DNA of 64,000 bases from Skeletonema tropicum (taxonomy: Eukaryota > Bacillariophyta > Thalassiosirophyceae > Thalassiosirales > Thalassiosiraceae), in the NCBI GenBank assembly GCA_037178625.1, contig CM074135.1, positions 2,420,001-2,484,000 of the forward strand, in the 5' to 3' direction. Made by a program: the position numbers and the translations under genes. Numbering within the stretch: the first letter of the stretch is position 1; each line of letters begins with the position of its first letter. Below the pieces are notes generated by a model that was not told the origin of the DNA, did no database searches, and was given only the letters and a program-made list of their open reading frames with translations. Below are positions 42,535 to 53,870 of the stretch, one piece after another.

Positions 42535-43146
42535 ATGGTCCTTGGTTTCCTCCTCTACTCAATCAAAACCCGTTCCCTCAAATGCCGATTCGAGCATTCT
42601 AATCCCTTCATAAGACCTAAGGAAGGGCCTGAATTCGAGGAGCGAAAAAAGTATCGCGAGAAGTTGTTGGCTATTTGGGTGAACTCCGTGGCCGATGACT
42701 TCGATCTCTTAACGGACTGGTGGTTTACATACAAATGCTTCGTTCTCCATGGCATCGATGTCAGCGGAGGTATGTATGCCCAAGCAACGCTCGCGTTGCT
42801 TGTATCTTCAGTGATGGCCACGATATCCCATTTGATAAAACTGTATCAAATTGTCTTCAGGCACACAACACCGTTCTCGTGGCTGCCTCTATTTGCAGTC
42901 GCAGTTGAAGACGCCCCACAGATTTTGCTATCAATGGTGCTTAAAGGAACGTTTGAAAAAACAACAAGCATGTACACACTCGAAGCTCCTGCGGCATTTA
43001 ATATCGCAACGTCAGTGTACTCGGCACTTATGAAATTGTCGGAAGTATTATTTTTGAATTATTGCTACTGCTGCAAATTTCAGGCTGTTGGAGAAGAAGA
43101 CGGAGATGAAGAATATCGAGATGCAGAATATCAGAAGAATAATTAA
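42535..43146 (+). CDS. XK-related-like membrane protein, paralogue 3 (copy B)
   Basis: 203 aa; differs from copy A by Leu for Met before AIWVNS and Asn for Asp before YCYCC. Intact: DDFDLLTDWW, LFAVAVEDAPQILLSMV, acidic tail EEDGDEEYRDAEYQKNN. Confidence 0.7.
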   Translation: MVLGFLLYSIKTRSLKCRFEHSNPFIRPKEGPEFEERKKYREKLLAIWVNSVADDFDLLTDWWFTYKCFVLHGIDVSGGMYAQATLALLVSSVMATISHLIKLYQIVFRHTTPFSWLPLFAVAVEDAPQILLSMVLKGTFEKTTSMYTLEAPAAFNIATSVYSALMKLSEVLFLNYCYCCKFQAVGEEDGDEEYRDAEYQKNN

Positions 43147-43755
43147 TACGATGTTTTTTTCGTACGAGGACGTGGTGCGGGTTCTCGTGATATCGTCTTG
43201 AGGGGTGTGTGGTGTATGTACTTATGGTGTACAACAGAGGCGTGGGATGAACTTAATTTGTATGACAAATTACTCCGACACCAGACAAATGAGTCTGTGT
43301 AAGTATGTGCTCATCTTGTATATAAACGTCGAATGTAAAGAACAAAAGGGAATAATACTATTACTAATTACTTTGTGTGCTTTATTCTGAAAATAAGAAA
43401 AAAGCTCAGGCACATTAATAATAAGAAAATAGGGATTAACATGTACTTGGCACTGTTTTGGACGCAACAGCGATCAGATGAAATGCAAACGACAACAAAC
43501 GTCAAAACAAGCATCTTTACTTCTTCTCTAGAGAGCTAAGTAGGTAAGGAAGGAGGAAAGAAATAAGGACTCCTTTTTTCGACACTTCACATCGGAATCA
43601 GTACATATTGAGGATTGAGGTGCTTTACAAGACCAAAATCGCATCAAAATTTTCTCATGAAAACCTCTCCTCCAATCCAACATCCAACATCCAACTCCAT
43701 CTGCTGCTTATCGTACTTACTTCTGATCTGTTGCAGCCATAAAGCAAGTCTAGCA

Positions 43756-44322
43756 ATGGTCGTCGGCTTCCTTCTCCACTCACTCACACATGGTGCCTTC
43801 AAATGTCGCATCGAGCATTGCCATCCATTTCGAAGACCCTCGGATGGATTCGAAAAGCGAAAAAAGTATCGTCAAAAGTTAACATCTCTTTGGATGAACT
43901 CCGTTGCGGATGACTTAGATCTTTTGACGGACTGGTGGTTTGCATATAGAATGTATGTCGCCCATGGCATTGACTTAAATGGTGGTATGTACGCCCGGGC
44001 GACTCTTGCCTTAGTCATATTCTCAGGAATGGGAACAATATCCTATTTGATTGAGCTATATCAAGCAGTCTTCAAATATCCAGAATCATTCCAGTGGCTG
44101 TCTCTATTTACTATCATACTGGAGGACGTTCCTCAAATATTGCTATCGCTGGTACTCAGTGGAGCTTTTGAGCAAGACCTCAGCACGCTCGAACCACTTG
44201 CAGCATTCAATATATCCACGTCGGTGTACTCAGCACTGATGAAAGTGTCGGGAGAGTTATTTGTGAATCATTGCTACTGCTGCAAATTTGAAGCTACGGG
44301 GGAAGAGGACGAAGAAGTTTAA
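43756..44322 (+). CDS. XK-related-like membrane protein, paralogue 4 (copy B)
   Basis: 188 aa from ATG 43,756. Here the second membrane segment reads GTISYLIELYQAVF, encoded by a sequence unlike paralogue 1, probably the ancestral state. Near the 3' end tgctactgctgcaaattt matches paralogues 1-3 rather than copy A of this gene, a possible short conversion in B. Confidence 0.7.
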   Translation: MVVGFLLHSLTHGAFKCRIEHCHPFRRPSDGFEKRKKYRQKLTSLWMNSVADDLDLLTDWWFAYRMYVAHGIDLNGGMYARATLALVIFSGMGTISYLIELYQAVFKYPESFQWLSLFTIILEDVPQILLSLVLSGAFEQDLSTLEPLAAFNISTSVYSALMKVSGELFVNHCYCCKFEATGEEDEEV

Positions 44323-44514
44323 CGATTTGCAAATCATTGAAAGGGCACAAAGGAAACAGATCTATAATTAATGTTGTTGCTGTGCACAATAGTGGATTTA
44401 TGGCCACATGATCATACGAAGAAGCTGAAGGTAGATGATGTCGACAACACAAAACATATTACTCAAGTTACATACTTATGTGCAAGCGGGAACATAACAA
44501 GCTATAGCCCTGAC

Positions 44515-45504
44515 TCAGTCCATATTGAACACAATCTTGCCCTTGGTGCGTCTTCCTTTGAGCTGTTCAAATCCCTCAGCCACGCTCTTTTCATCAAAAG
44601 ATTTACTTTCCAAGTAGGGTTTTACACCAGTTAATTTCAACAGCCTTGCAATCTCAGCCAAGTCAGTCTGATTGTCTTTCTCGGAGGTGAAGAAAAACTT
44701 TTGCTGAGGCTTCATTGTGCCAGTGAGATAGCGTGATATTGTAGCGAGTCCGCCGTTGATTTGGACATACTCTCCAGTCTCATCTTTCAACAGCTTGACC
44801 ATGGATGAAACATAGTTTTCTCCATGGCCACTGCCTGTTGCTGTGTCGTAAATGCAGTCGAATTTACCAACACTCTTCTCTTTGAATTCACTCATTGCTT
44901 TTTCATCCGTATAATCAACCAATTCCAAATCTGCGTTCTCCGCTTGATTAATACCACTCTCCCCTTTGACAAATTCAAAGTTCTTTCCTGAACAAATGCC
45001 AACAACTTTCGCTTTCATGGCAACAGCTAGCTGTATACCTGCTAGTCCACATCCTCCACTTGCACCTATGACAAGAACAGATGATCCCTCCTTCACATTT
45101 CCCAATTTGAATGCTTGGACTCCAGTGAGGTAAACAGTTCCAATAGCCGCAGCTTGTTCAAATGATAGCCACTCCGGCTTTTTGGAAACTTTATTAACGG
45201 AAGCTATTGCGTAATCGGCAAGTGAGCCAGACGATTTTATTTCAGCCCGACCAAATACACTGTCGCCTACGCAAAAATCAGTATCAGGGCATACCCGTTC
45301 TACGGTTCCTGCCACATCAATCCCAACCACCGTGCCCCCAATAAAGCGCGGTAGTTTGTAGTCCACCGGATTTATTGCGGCTGACTTCACCTTGATCAAC
45401 AGTTCATTCGGCTTGAGTTCAGATGTGTCGGGAAGGGGGTGTGGATAATCTTTGTTGAAGGCGATTGTGGTTCCAAGCAAACCAGTGCGGATGACGGCTC
45501 TCAT
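44515..45504 (-). CDS. MDR-family NADPH:quinone oxidoreductase-like (intact copy)
   Basis: 330 aa from the Met of MRAVIRTG (45,502-45,504); an upstream in-frame Met exists but its 30-residue extension is not preserved in copy A. GroES-like N-domain with SAAINPVDYK and DVAGTVERV, then the Rossmann NADPH loop VLVIGASGGCGLAGIQLA, FDCIYDTATGSG, and the C-terminal VAEGFEQLKGRRTKGKIVF typical of zinc-free MDRs (quinone reductase, RTN4IP1, plant AOR/ceQORH). No zinc ligands. It probably reduces quinones or reactive carbonyls with NADPH; no targeting peptide is seen. Its paralogue in copy A is frameshifted. Confidence 0.88.
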   Translation of the reverse strand: MRAVIRTGLLGTTIAFNKDYPHPLPDTSELKPNELLIKVKSAAINPVDYKLPRFIGGTVVGIDVAGTVERVCPDTDFCVGDSVFGRAEIKSSGSLADYAIASVNKVSKKPEWLSFEQAAAIGTVYLTGVQAFKLGNVKEGSSVLVIGASGGCGLAGIQLAVAMKAKVVGICSGKNFEFVKGESGINQAENADLELVDYTDEKAMSEFKEKSVGKFDCIYDTATGSGHGENYVSSMVKLLKDETGEYVQINGGLATISRYLTGTMKPQQKFFFTSEKDNQTDLAEIARLLKLTGVKPYLESKSFDEKSVAEGFEQLKGRRTKGKIVFNMD

Positions 45505-45902
45505 CTTTGTTGTTCTTGATACGAAAAAGGCATATAAATTATATATGATGTCTATTGTGCATGAACTCCAAGAGTGAGCAATCTGCCAGACTAACAACTA
45601 ACTACCAAGATAAACTCTGTGCATGCAGCGCTACTGCCTTGCTACTGCCGCCAAGGCCGCAATGATCTTGTGCAATCACGTTTTTTTTCTTTTTTGAGGA
45701 GCGATGTTTAGGACAGCTCGAGTTTCGAGCGGTATTCACAGATAATGAACTTTGTTCATTGAGTTCTCATGCTCCCATCACGAACCCGAACGCCCCCTCC
45801 TGCTTGCAATTGCAAAAAATGAAGTCCCGTCGTCTCCTGACCTCTCCTGACGTTGATTGTGCACGCAAAACATCCTGCTCCTGTTTGGGCAAACCGTAGG
45901 CA

Positions 45903-46478
45903 ATGTATCAGCTCTTTAACATCGACTTTTTGCGGCCATCTTTTTATTCTTCGAAGAAGGTGGCCGTTTCACCAGCTCACTGTAACGAAAAAGATGACCT
46001 TTCGAGAACCTATCGCAATCGCGACAGAGAAAGCTTTGGTAAGGATGAAGATGAAGAATCATTTGATTCTACAGAGCAGTGCGGAGACAGCTGTTTGGCA
46101 CTAATCCAGAAGCATCAGCAACTTAACGCCATAGAAGTGATAAATTCTGCAAACTCAGTCGCAAAAGAGTTGCGTCGAACCCAACGAGTCCGTTTCATTG
46201 ACGAAATGCTTAGCTCGCACATTGTTACTGACACGCACTACCGCCCAGTAACAACAGAGGAAGAGAAGTCTATGCTCTACTACTGCTCTGAAGACTACGA
46301 CCGGTTTGCATTAGAGGATTGGTGTTGGAGGGTATCAAATGAAATAAAAATGCTACAGAATTTGGAAGAGCGAGATCAAGAGGAGGAACCATTGAAGAAA
46401 GAGGAAGACACGAGGCGGATTAGCCGAGTTCGCAGACATCATGATCTTGTTCGTGCAAATGCATTAGTAGTTGTATAA
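45903..46478 (+). CDS. Acidic protein of unknown function (copy B)
   Basis: 191 aa, one change from 18,628-19,203 (Tyr for His in RPSF(H/Y)SS). Upstream, copy A carries 13 extra bases (actcattatgctc near 18,590) not present here. Motif RVRFIDEM... TTEEEKSMLYYCSEDYDRF is preserved. Confidence 0.55.
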   Translation: MYQLFNIDFLRPSFYSSKKVAVSPAHCNEKDDLSRTYRNRDRESFGKDEDEESFDSTEQCGDSCLALIQKHQQLNAIEVINSANSVAKELRRTQRVRFIDEMLSSHIVTDTHYRPVTTEEEKSMLYYCSEDYDRFALEDWCWRVSNEIKMLQNLEERDQEEEPLKKEEDTRRISRVRRHHDLVRANALVVV

Positions 46479-47069
46479 GTAGATATGCTCATCCCTATCT
46501 TTCTCATTAAAGTAGAGGATGTAGAAGGAAAAGTTACTATTACTCTCTTCTCTCCTCAATATGTACACTGAAGAAGTTGTCAACCTCTGCCTCTGCTACC
46601 CTCACTCTGCCAAGGTTGCAGCTTCTTCCTGATTCCAATCCCACAAACGCCCCTAACTAATTGCTCTTGCGAATCTCGAAGGTAAGACTTGCAGTCGAAC
46701 AACGCAAGCTGGAGAGGCTATATACAACTTACTTATGTAAGATAGAAGCAGGTTGAAGTAAGCAGGTAAGTACCTAGGTTGAACTCCCTTGCAAACCCGA
46801 CGGGCCATTATTTGCATCGTTGGAGGATAGATAAGTATGTAGGAATTAGTCATCTCCCTGGCTAAGCAAAAAAGATGTGAAGTTGAGATGAAGATCATTC
46901 ACGCACGCACGCTTGTCCTTGTCCACACTCCTACTTACATACCTATTCGTTCACCAATTCGTTCACCAACCTGCTGCTGCTGCAACTGCATGCTGCTGCC
47001 TTGTGCATTGCCCTACGAAGCGCCAAGCTCTACTCACTACTAACCCCTATCACTACCAATACAGATCCA

Positions 47070-48270
47070 ATGAGGATTAAGGGCAGGAACATTGCAGCTA
47101 ATCGCTGTGACATCAGAAGTTATAGCCTTCCCCTCGCGGTTGCCACCGCTGTATGTTGCACATTTGTAATCACTTCACATCTTGCAGAAGTGAAGAATTC
47201 AAATACTAATTTGAGGCAGACAACAGCATTACATGGTGTGCTCATTCCTCAGGGGAAAGCTGTAGCTCTTCCATCTGTTCGAATTAATTCCGAAGAGTCA
47301 GAGAAAATTGATCGCAAGATATATGGTGGGGACGGAGGTGAGTTCATTGAAAATAGTATCCTTCTCATTATCTTGAGGAGTATTTACCATACTGCGACAG
47401 AAGATATTGAATGGGCTCTCATGATCATATCTTTTCTTACCATCGTTCACACAAAAAGACAAGGCGCATCTTGGTGGATTTACTTCGTTTGACCCACAAG
47501 GCGTTTCACCAACAATGTGGAAACACATGGTTGAATGGTTAGGTGTGAAGAGCTTGTTGGATGTGGGGTGCGGCATTGGCACGTCGACGTCTTGGTTCGT
47601 CACTCATGGCTTGGAGTTCGTACAATGCGTGGAGGGAAGTCACGATGCAGTTACAAAATCGTTGTTGCCAAAGTTACCCCAATAGAAGGAAGGTATGATT
47701 GTGGAACACGACTTTTCTCGTGGGCCCTGGTGGCCGGATCGTACTGTGGATGTGGCGTGGTCGGTGGAGTTCGTGGAACACGTTGGACGAAACTTTCAAC
47801 ACAACTACTTGACAGCCTTTCGGAAAGCAGCATTGATTTTTGTCACGCATAGTGATTGGGGAGGTTGGCATCACGTTGAAGTTCACGATGAGAAATGGTG
47901 GAAAGCGCGTATGGAAATGATGGGCTTCGTCTATTCGGATAAATTGTCACAAGTTATGAAAGGATATGCAATGCAGGACAGAAGCAGGACTGACATCATT
48001 CCTGCAATGGAAGATGGTAAAGCCTACTATGTAGGGCAGCATCTTTGGTCTACACTTCAAGTGTTCATTAATCCTCTGGTGGCATCTTTGCCTGAGCATG
48101 CACACTTAATGGCTGAACATGGATGTTACACGAGCGAGAAGGGAATCGAGTGTGGAAAAGCCGGTAATAACATTGATTCTGTTTTGCCAGATAGCTTCAA
48201 ACCATTGAAGATTACGGACGACATGGATATAGAATGGGCAGATGTAGTCAAAGACTTGAAATTACCCTAG
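47070..48270 (+). CDS. Membrane-anchored SAM-dependent methyltransferase with in-frame TAG (copy B)
   Basis: Exon 1 47,070-47,337, intron 47,338-47,458, exon 2 47,459-48,270. No difference from copy A was noticed, including the in-frame TAG at 47,683-47,685 between KLPQ and KEGMIVEHDF. Motif I is LLDVGCGIGTST. Confidence 0.65.
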
Positions 48271-48382
48271 TGTTTGAAAGTCGTCGATTACTAGAAATAT
48301 TTCGAATCACATGTCTTGTTCGTGAAAGTGTACATCGGTCGTAAAATAGATATTTGTTGATTGTGATTTTTGCTCGTTCCCC

Positions 48383-51057
48383 TTAGCACTCCGCATCAGA
48401 ATAGACAGAAAAGTTATCATCTTCAGCTGTTGCCGATTCATCGTTGGCAGAGGTAAACTCGAACCCAATACTCTGAAGTTTGGCTATCCTTTCCTCGGTG
48501 AGGGTTGTAGCATCACCCTTCTGATTCCTAGCCCAAAGCCTCCTCTGACTTGATACCCAATTCCCAATCTTTGGCACCTTCTTCTTGGGAGAGCAGTGGC
48601 CGGTCTTTTCTTTGTAATCCTTAAGCTGTTCAAACATTTGATCCCATTCCAAGTTGCGCTCTGGAGATCTCAACTTTTCGATTCCACCCGACTCACTTGG
48701 CCTCCAGTCGAAGCCAATCTTATCCAGAAGCTCAATACGCTGCACGGTGAGCTGGCTGTGCTTCCCATCATCATGGAGCTTCTTTTGCTTGCGTTGACAA
48801 TGCACCCACCCAGCAAGAGTGGCATGATCTCCATTTCGGAACACGTAACAGTGTCCATTCTCCTCTTGAAACTTGCAGAGTTCCTTGTAGTGGTTACCCC
48901 AAGTGTTTTCAAGGTATGGGGACGTGCGCTTCTTGAGCATGTCGCTAAAGTTGCCTCCCTTGGACATGGGCGCCCAGTCAAAGTCCAAGTCATTCATCAG
49001 TTTGATCCATTCGTCGTACATATTTACATTCGGCTCTTGCCGCTGGTACTTGACGTACTCTTTTCTCTGACCGTGGATCCAGTTGTAGAGACCTGGAACG
49101 TTCTTTGTCGTCGGACCCACAATAATGTGTCCGTGCTCCTCTTTGAAGGCTTTCAATTTGTTGTACCAACTCATCCACTTAGCATTGACTCTTGGGAAGA
49201 GATCAGCTCTCTTCTTCTTGGTGTAAGTACCACTTGCCAAGGGATTCCAGTCAAATCCAATAGCGTCGAGCTTTGCCAACCTATGGGGATCAAACTTTTC
49301 TCGGCCGACTTTGTTCATCAGCTTGCGCTGTCCACGCACCCAGTTACCAAGCTTTTTCAACTATGTATAAGAGAAATTACAGGTTGGTGAGTTAGTTGGA
49401 AAGAAAGCCTGGAGATGAAAAATAACAGATATCAGCAACGATTTACCTCCACTTTGGCATTTTTCCCAAGCGGCACAAGAACGTGGCCATTTTCATTTTT
49501 GAACTGAACCAATTCATCGTACATCACATCCCACATCTCTTGGAATCTCCTAGCATTATTCGCCTTGTGCGTCCCAGATGACATGGGATCAAACTCAAAC
49601 CCCAAATCAGATAGTTCCTTGATGCGTTCGGCTGTCAAAGAAGAATGCTTCCCACTCATGTATTTCTTGTGCTGCTTGCGTTGTTCAAACACAAAGGATC
49701 GGAGGAGTTGATTCACGTCTGCCTTCTCTGCCACGGTAAGGTCGACGGTGCCATACTTTGCTTTGTGCTCCCTGAGCATTTTCATGCGCTCATTCCAGGT
49801 TGCTTCCATCTTGGCAGTGACATGTTGTGTACGTGGAGAAATTGGAGGGAGATTTACTTCCTCCTCAGCATTGTCATCCACATCAGTCTTTTTGGGAGCA
49901 GGATCCTTCTTCTTTCCTACCTTTTTGGCTTTGGTCTTGGCTCCTGCAGCTGGTTCTGCAGGCTTACGTTTCTTTGACTCCCTTGTACTCTTCTTGGGGG
50001 GAGAGACTTGCTGTTCTTCAGTGGTGTACTCTCCATGAACGGCGGAAGATGCAGGAGCATCAGTAATGGTAAAATGCACAGCTTGGGTACGCTGCCTACT
50101 AGATGATCGTTGCGGTGAGGTAGTCTTTTCCTCGTCTCCACCGCTTCCCTCGGGCAATGCCTTTTCCCTAGGTGAGCGACGTCTGGCGGGAGTAGCTGTT
50201 GCCGCCGCAGGAGCAGCCGCGGGCTTCTTTGCAGCTGCAGCAGACTTTGCAACACTCTTCTTGGGAGCCTTTGCGGAAGAAGACGAACCACCCTTCTTCT
50301 TTGGAGGGGACTTGGACTTCTTGGCAGGCTTCTTCTTCCTTGATGGCATCTGTGCCACTGCGGCAGCTACATCAAATGAATCTGATGACTCTGCGACGGT
50401 AATAGCAAGGGCATCAATGTCATCGGCACTTGCCTCGATGCTCTTCTTTGATGCGCCCTTATCACGATTACGCTTCCCACGACGAGGGGGATGGGGGGCA
50501 TCAGTAGTATCACATTTTGCCCCAGCTGGACCTTCCTCCCCCTCCCTCAATCGTTTGGCATACGCCTCAGCCGATACCGAGGTACGGGGACACTTCACCG
50601 CCTTGAAATCCTTGAAGATTGGTTCATCATCCGAGTCTTCTTCCCCCCCCTCCTCCTTGGGGGTACCCCCGTTGGACTTTTTGGAGGGGGAACCCTTCTT
50701 TTTAGTTTTTGAGGCGGAACTTACAATTGGATCTTGGTCGACTTCTCCTCCCGTGTTGGAATTCTTTTCACCATCAGTCGTCTTCAATGACGGCGAGGGA
50801 GGGTTGTCATTCTTGAGGTTGGATGCACCCCCCGAGATTTTAGTTTCATTGGGTTCATCGCTAGGGGAGTCCGTCGGCGGCACCCCAGCAGCCCCAGCTG
50901 CGGCGGCGGTGAGGGGAGCCTCCTTCTCTTCGGCCGCCTTCTTTTCTGCCGCTATCTGCTCTGCAGTTTTGGGAGGAGCGACGGGCTTATGAAGACGCTG
51001 CCACGGAGGCAGAGGGGGAGCTGGAGGCAAAGCCTGTTTCTTTTTGGATTTGACCAT
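48383..51057 (-). CDS. Protein with five helicase-associated domains (copy B)
   Basis: Exons 49,447-51,057 and 48,383-49,360; 862 aa, same protein as 21,108-23,782. No coding difference was seen over 2.6 kb, the best-preserved part of the duplication. This is consistent with a very recent event or continued homogenisation. Confidence 0.85.
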
Positions 51058-51675
51058 GATATTTTTCTTGACGTTGAAGTTTGAGAGTAGGGGGAGCTGT
51101 GGGGAAGTCGATAATAATCGATGGAAAATACCGATTGAAAAAATTTGATCAGTAGCACGATAATTTCTCCTGTTGTTGGGGGGGGGAATGGGCGTAGTGG
51201 TCAGTGGGAAGGGCTGCTCTCTTGAAGGAGGTGTTATCTATTAGATATGGTAGGGTGATAGATTTGTGTCAAGAAGCCTTTACACGGAAGAAGTGATGCA
51301 TTTTTCATATTTTTTGTTTATCTACTTCTATGTTACACGGCTTCGGATCGGAAAAGTGAGGGAGGGCGGGAAACTTTTACGTCGGAGAATGAGAACTATT
51401 GACAATAAATTCAAGATGCGGAAAACGTTGACAGAACTGTTACATAGTGTAAACCCCTGAAATAGTAGTTAGTGCCAATACTTATTATCATTGGCTTCCC
51501 GTCTCTCATTTTCCCCTGAACTCGTGACCTGTCGCCGGTCGCCGTGATAATAACACATCAACATCATGAATATTCAAATATCCAGCCCATTGCCCCATCG
51601 ATCCCCCATCCCATTCTTGTTCAAGTTGCTCCTCAATCTCAACTCATCGGGTAGGTGGTCATCTTTGGATAAGCC

Positions 51676-52644
51676 ATGAGGGTACCGACGTCAATCATTT
51701 ATCTCATAATCATCATTATATGTGTTGAGATACCAAAGTCTTTATCAGGGAACAATGAGAGGCGCTGTGCATTTCACAACGGTGCACATTGGAGATTGTT
51801 GAAAGTTCAACGATCACTACAAAGAAATGTGAACATTATCAGCAGCAGACATGAGCTAAACAAGATTTTGCCAGAGATGACACTTGCCGCAAACGCAAAT
51901 AATATGTTAGATGCACTTGCAAATGCATTTGGTATAAATTCCCCAAAGCAACCCTCCATGCCAGCAGAGGCCAAGTCGAAAAGCAACAATTCACAAGGGC
52001 AGGTAATCCGGACTGCGGCACGTCCACATCAATCCTCAGGTGGATCTATTCCATCATCACGACATTATACTACGCGCAAGCCATCCCTACCGATGATAAG
52101 TGTATCTGAAAAGGGTGTGACTGGAGACTACAATCATTATCGTACAGTTGCGTTAAAATCAACAGCTGATAGAGCCATCTCGATCTTGACTCATGATGTG
52201 AGCTCCTACATTCAAACTCTTGATGGGGGGATCTTTGCCAAGTCAAGCAATGGATACACTGATGGTGACCTGGGAGAAAATGTGTTGGTGAAGGGAGTAG
52301 ACTATTCTTTTTTCAAGGTTGGTGGAAGATATCGATTCTCACAAAAGACCAGTAATAGTAGTGGCAATGCATCTTCATCATCATTGGCTTCAGAAGTTGA
52401 ATTATTGGAAGAAGACGTGATTATTGAAATTACCGAACCTATGGAACCTTGTGCAAACCTGTGCAAGCTACCTTTCATAAATGATCCCACGCTTCCGTCG
52501 GCTAGAGAGCGAGTTGCTAAATGTCAGCGATTCATCGCAGCATTAGGAGTGAAGGATGGATTAAGAGGATGGTATGCAAAGGTACTCTCAGGTGGAGTAA
52601 TACGAGTTGACGACTCAGTGTCTCTCTTGACTGCAGGCATTTGA
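51676..52644 (+). CDS. Membrane-anchored MOSC-domain protein (copy B)
   Basis: 322 aa; differs from copy A by Arg for Leu after NNER. MOSC signature EITEPMEPCANL and GLRGWYAKVLSGG intact. Confidence 0.8.
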   Translation: MRVPTSIIYLIIIIICVEIPKSLSGNNERRCAFHNGAHWRLLKVQRSLQRNVNIISSRHELNKILPEMTLAANANNMLDALANAFGINSPKQPSMPAEAKSKSNNSQGQVIRTAARPHQSSGGSIPSSRHYTTRKPSLPMISVSEKGVTGDYNHYRTVALKSTADRAISILTHDVSSYIQTLDGGIFAKSSNGYTDGDLGENVLVKGVDYSFFKVGGRYRFSQKTSNSSGNASSSSLASEVELLEEDVIIEITEPMEPCANLCKLPFINDPTLPSARERVAKCQRFIAALGVKDGLRGWYAKVLSGGVIRVDDSVSLLTAGI

Positions 52645-52689
52645 TAGAAAGAGGATGTTCTAGAAACCGAATATTGTAGAATGGTTCTG

Positions 52690-53539
52690 TTATTGCTTAT
52701 GATATAAGGTAGCAATAGAATAAGGAGCGGTATCCGGACATTGTATTCTCAAATCACCCATCCAAAGAAACTCATCTTCTTCATCCAACTTGCCGTCTAT
52801 TACTACAACTCGGCACCCAGAGCTCAACCCACGAGAGAGAGCTTTCGACAGTTTTGGCAGCTTTCTCCCTTGCAAGCTTGTCCCGACTGAATTTTCAGCA
52901 CTCCACGTGGTGGCAAAACAAACTGCTATCGTCGTCTCATTGAGGATGTTCTCTAATTGACCGTTTGGTTGATGAATATCACCGAGTAACAATTCAATCT
53001 CTGCTTGATTGCGTAGAAGGAAACTTTCTTCCTTTTGTAGAATTTGATGTAAATTGTCTGCATGTGATATGCTTCTTTCGACCAAGCCAGGAACTATGTC
53101 TACCCCATAGCACTTCTTCATTGCATTCCCACCCATAGTTGTTTCAGCGTCTGCATCCGCATAGAGTAATGAAGCTCCTAACACCAACGCTCCATCACCC
53201 GAGCCAATATCTAAAAATACATCATTCTCCTGGACACCAACTGCATCCAATATCGTTGATAATACCGCCACGGACAACTCGCCGTAGACAAGTTCATTTG
53301 ATGGCGGTGATTCATCATTCTCTTGGAAACTAGTCACTGCATCTCGAGCGAAGACGTAACGATTGTCGCTGGCATCACCTTCATCGCCGAGAGCTGCTTC
53401 AACGAGTTGAGTTATTTTGGTAACATGTGAGGGATGAACTTCTGGTATGTACTATCACAGGAGCTGATGAGGAGAAAGCGTTCACCAGTGTTGGGAGGAC
53501 ACAGAACAGCCATTGGATGTGGATTATTGAGATGGTCAT
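52690..53539 (-). pseudogene. DOT1-like methyltransferase, frameshifted 5' end (copy B)
   Basis: A 4-bp insertion (ggtatgtacta versus ggtacta, about 53,445-53,449) separates the plastid-targeting start (53,537-53,539) from the catalytic frame. The remaining open frame starts at 53,337 with MTSFQEND and keeps the complete SAM-binding core (FLDIGSGDGALVLG). A 215-aa cytosolic form could in principle be made from an internal Met; otherwise it is dead. Confidence 0.75.
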
Positions 53540-53870
53540 GGGAAAGAGCTTGCAGCTAGCGATAATCTTCTAGCAGAGACGCAAACGTGCTGATGATACA
53601 TGCAGTGCTCAGTGATATGCAGTGCATGATGCGATGGCCAAGTATGGACGTCCGGTGATGGGCGGTAAGTTGTGGATAAACCGCCAACGAAAGTGTCACA
53701 TCGTCTTCTCTTCTCTGTGCTTTAAATTGATGCATGCATTTTCCCGTAATAACATAGGCAGCCTTGGCAGCGCAGGCGGTACAATAGGCAGTAGCAAAAG
53801 CAAAACAACACAACAAGCAACAACCAAAAGCCGGGTCAAGCAGTGGCAGCGCAACTATTGATAAAATAAA

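Noticed and set aside
45505..45597. N-terminal extension of the MDR protein in copy B
   Set aside because: The extra 31 codons are not preserved in copy A (caacaaag versus aagaag near the start), and MRAVIRTG is the family-like start.
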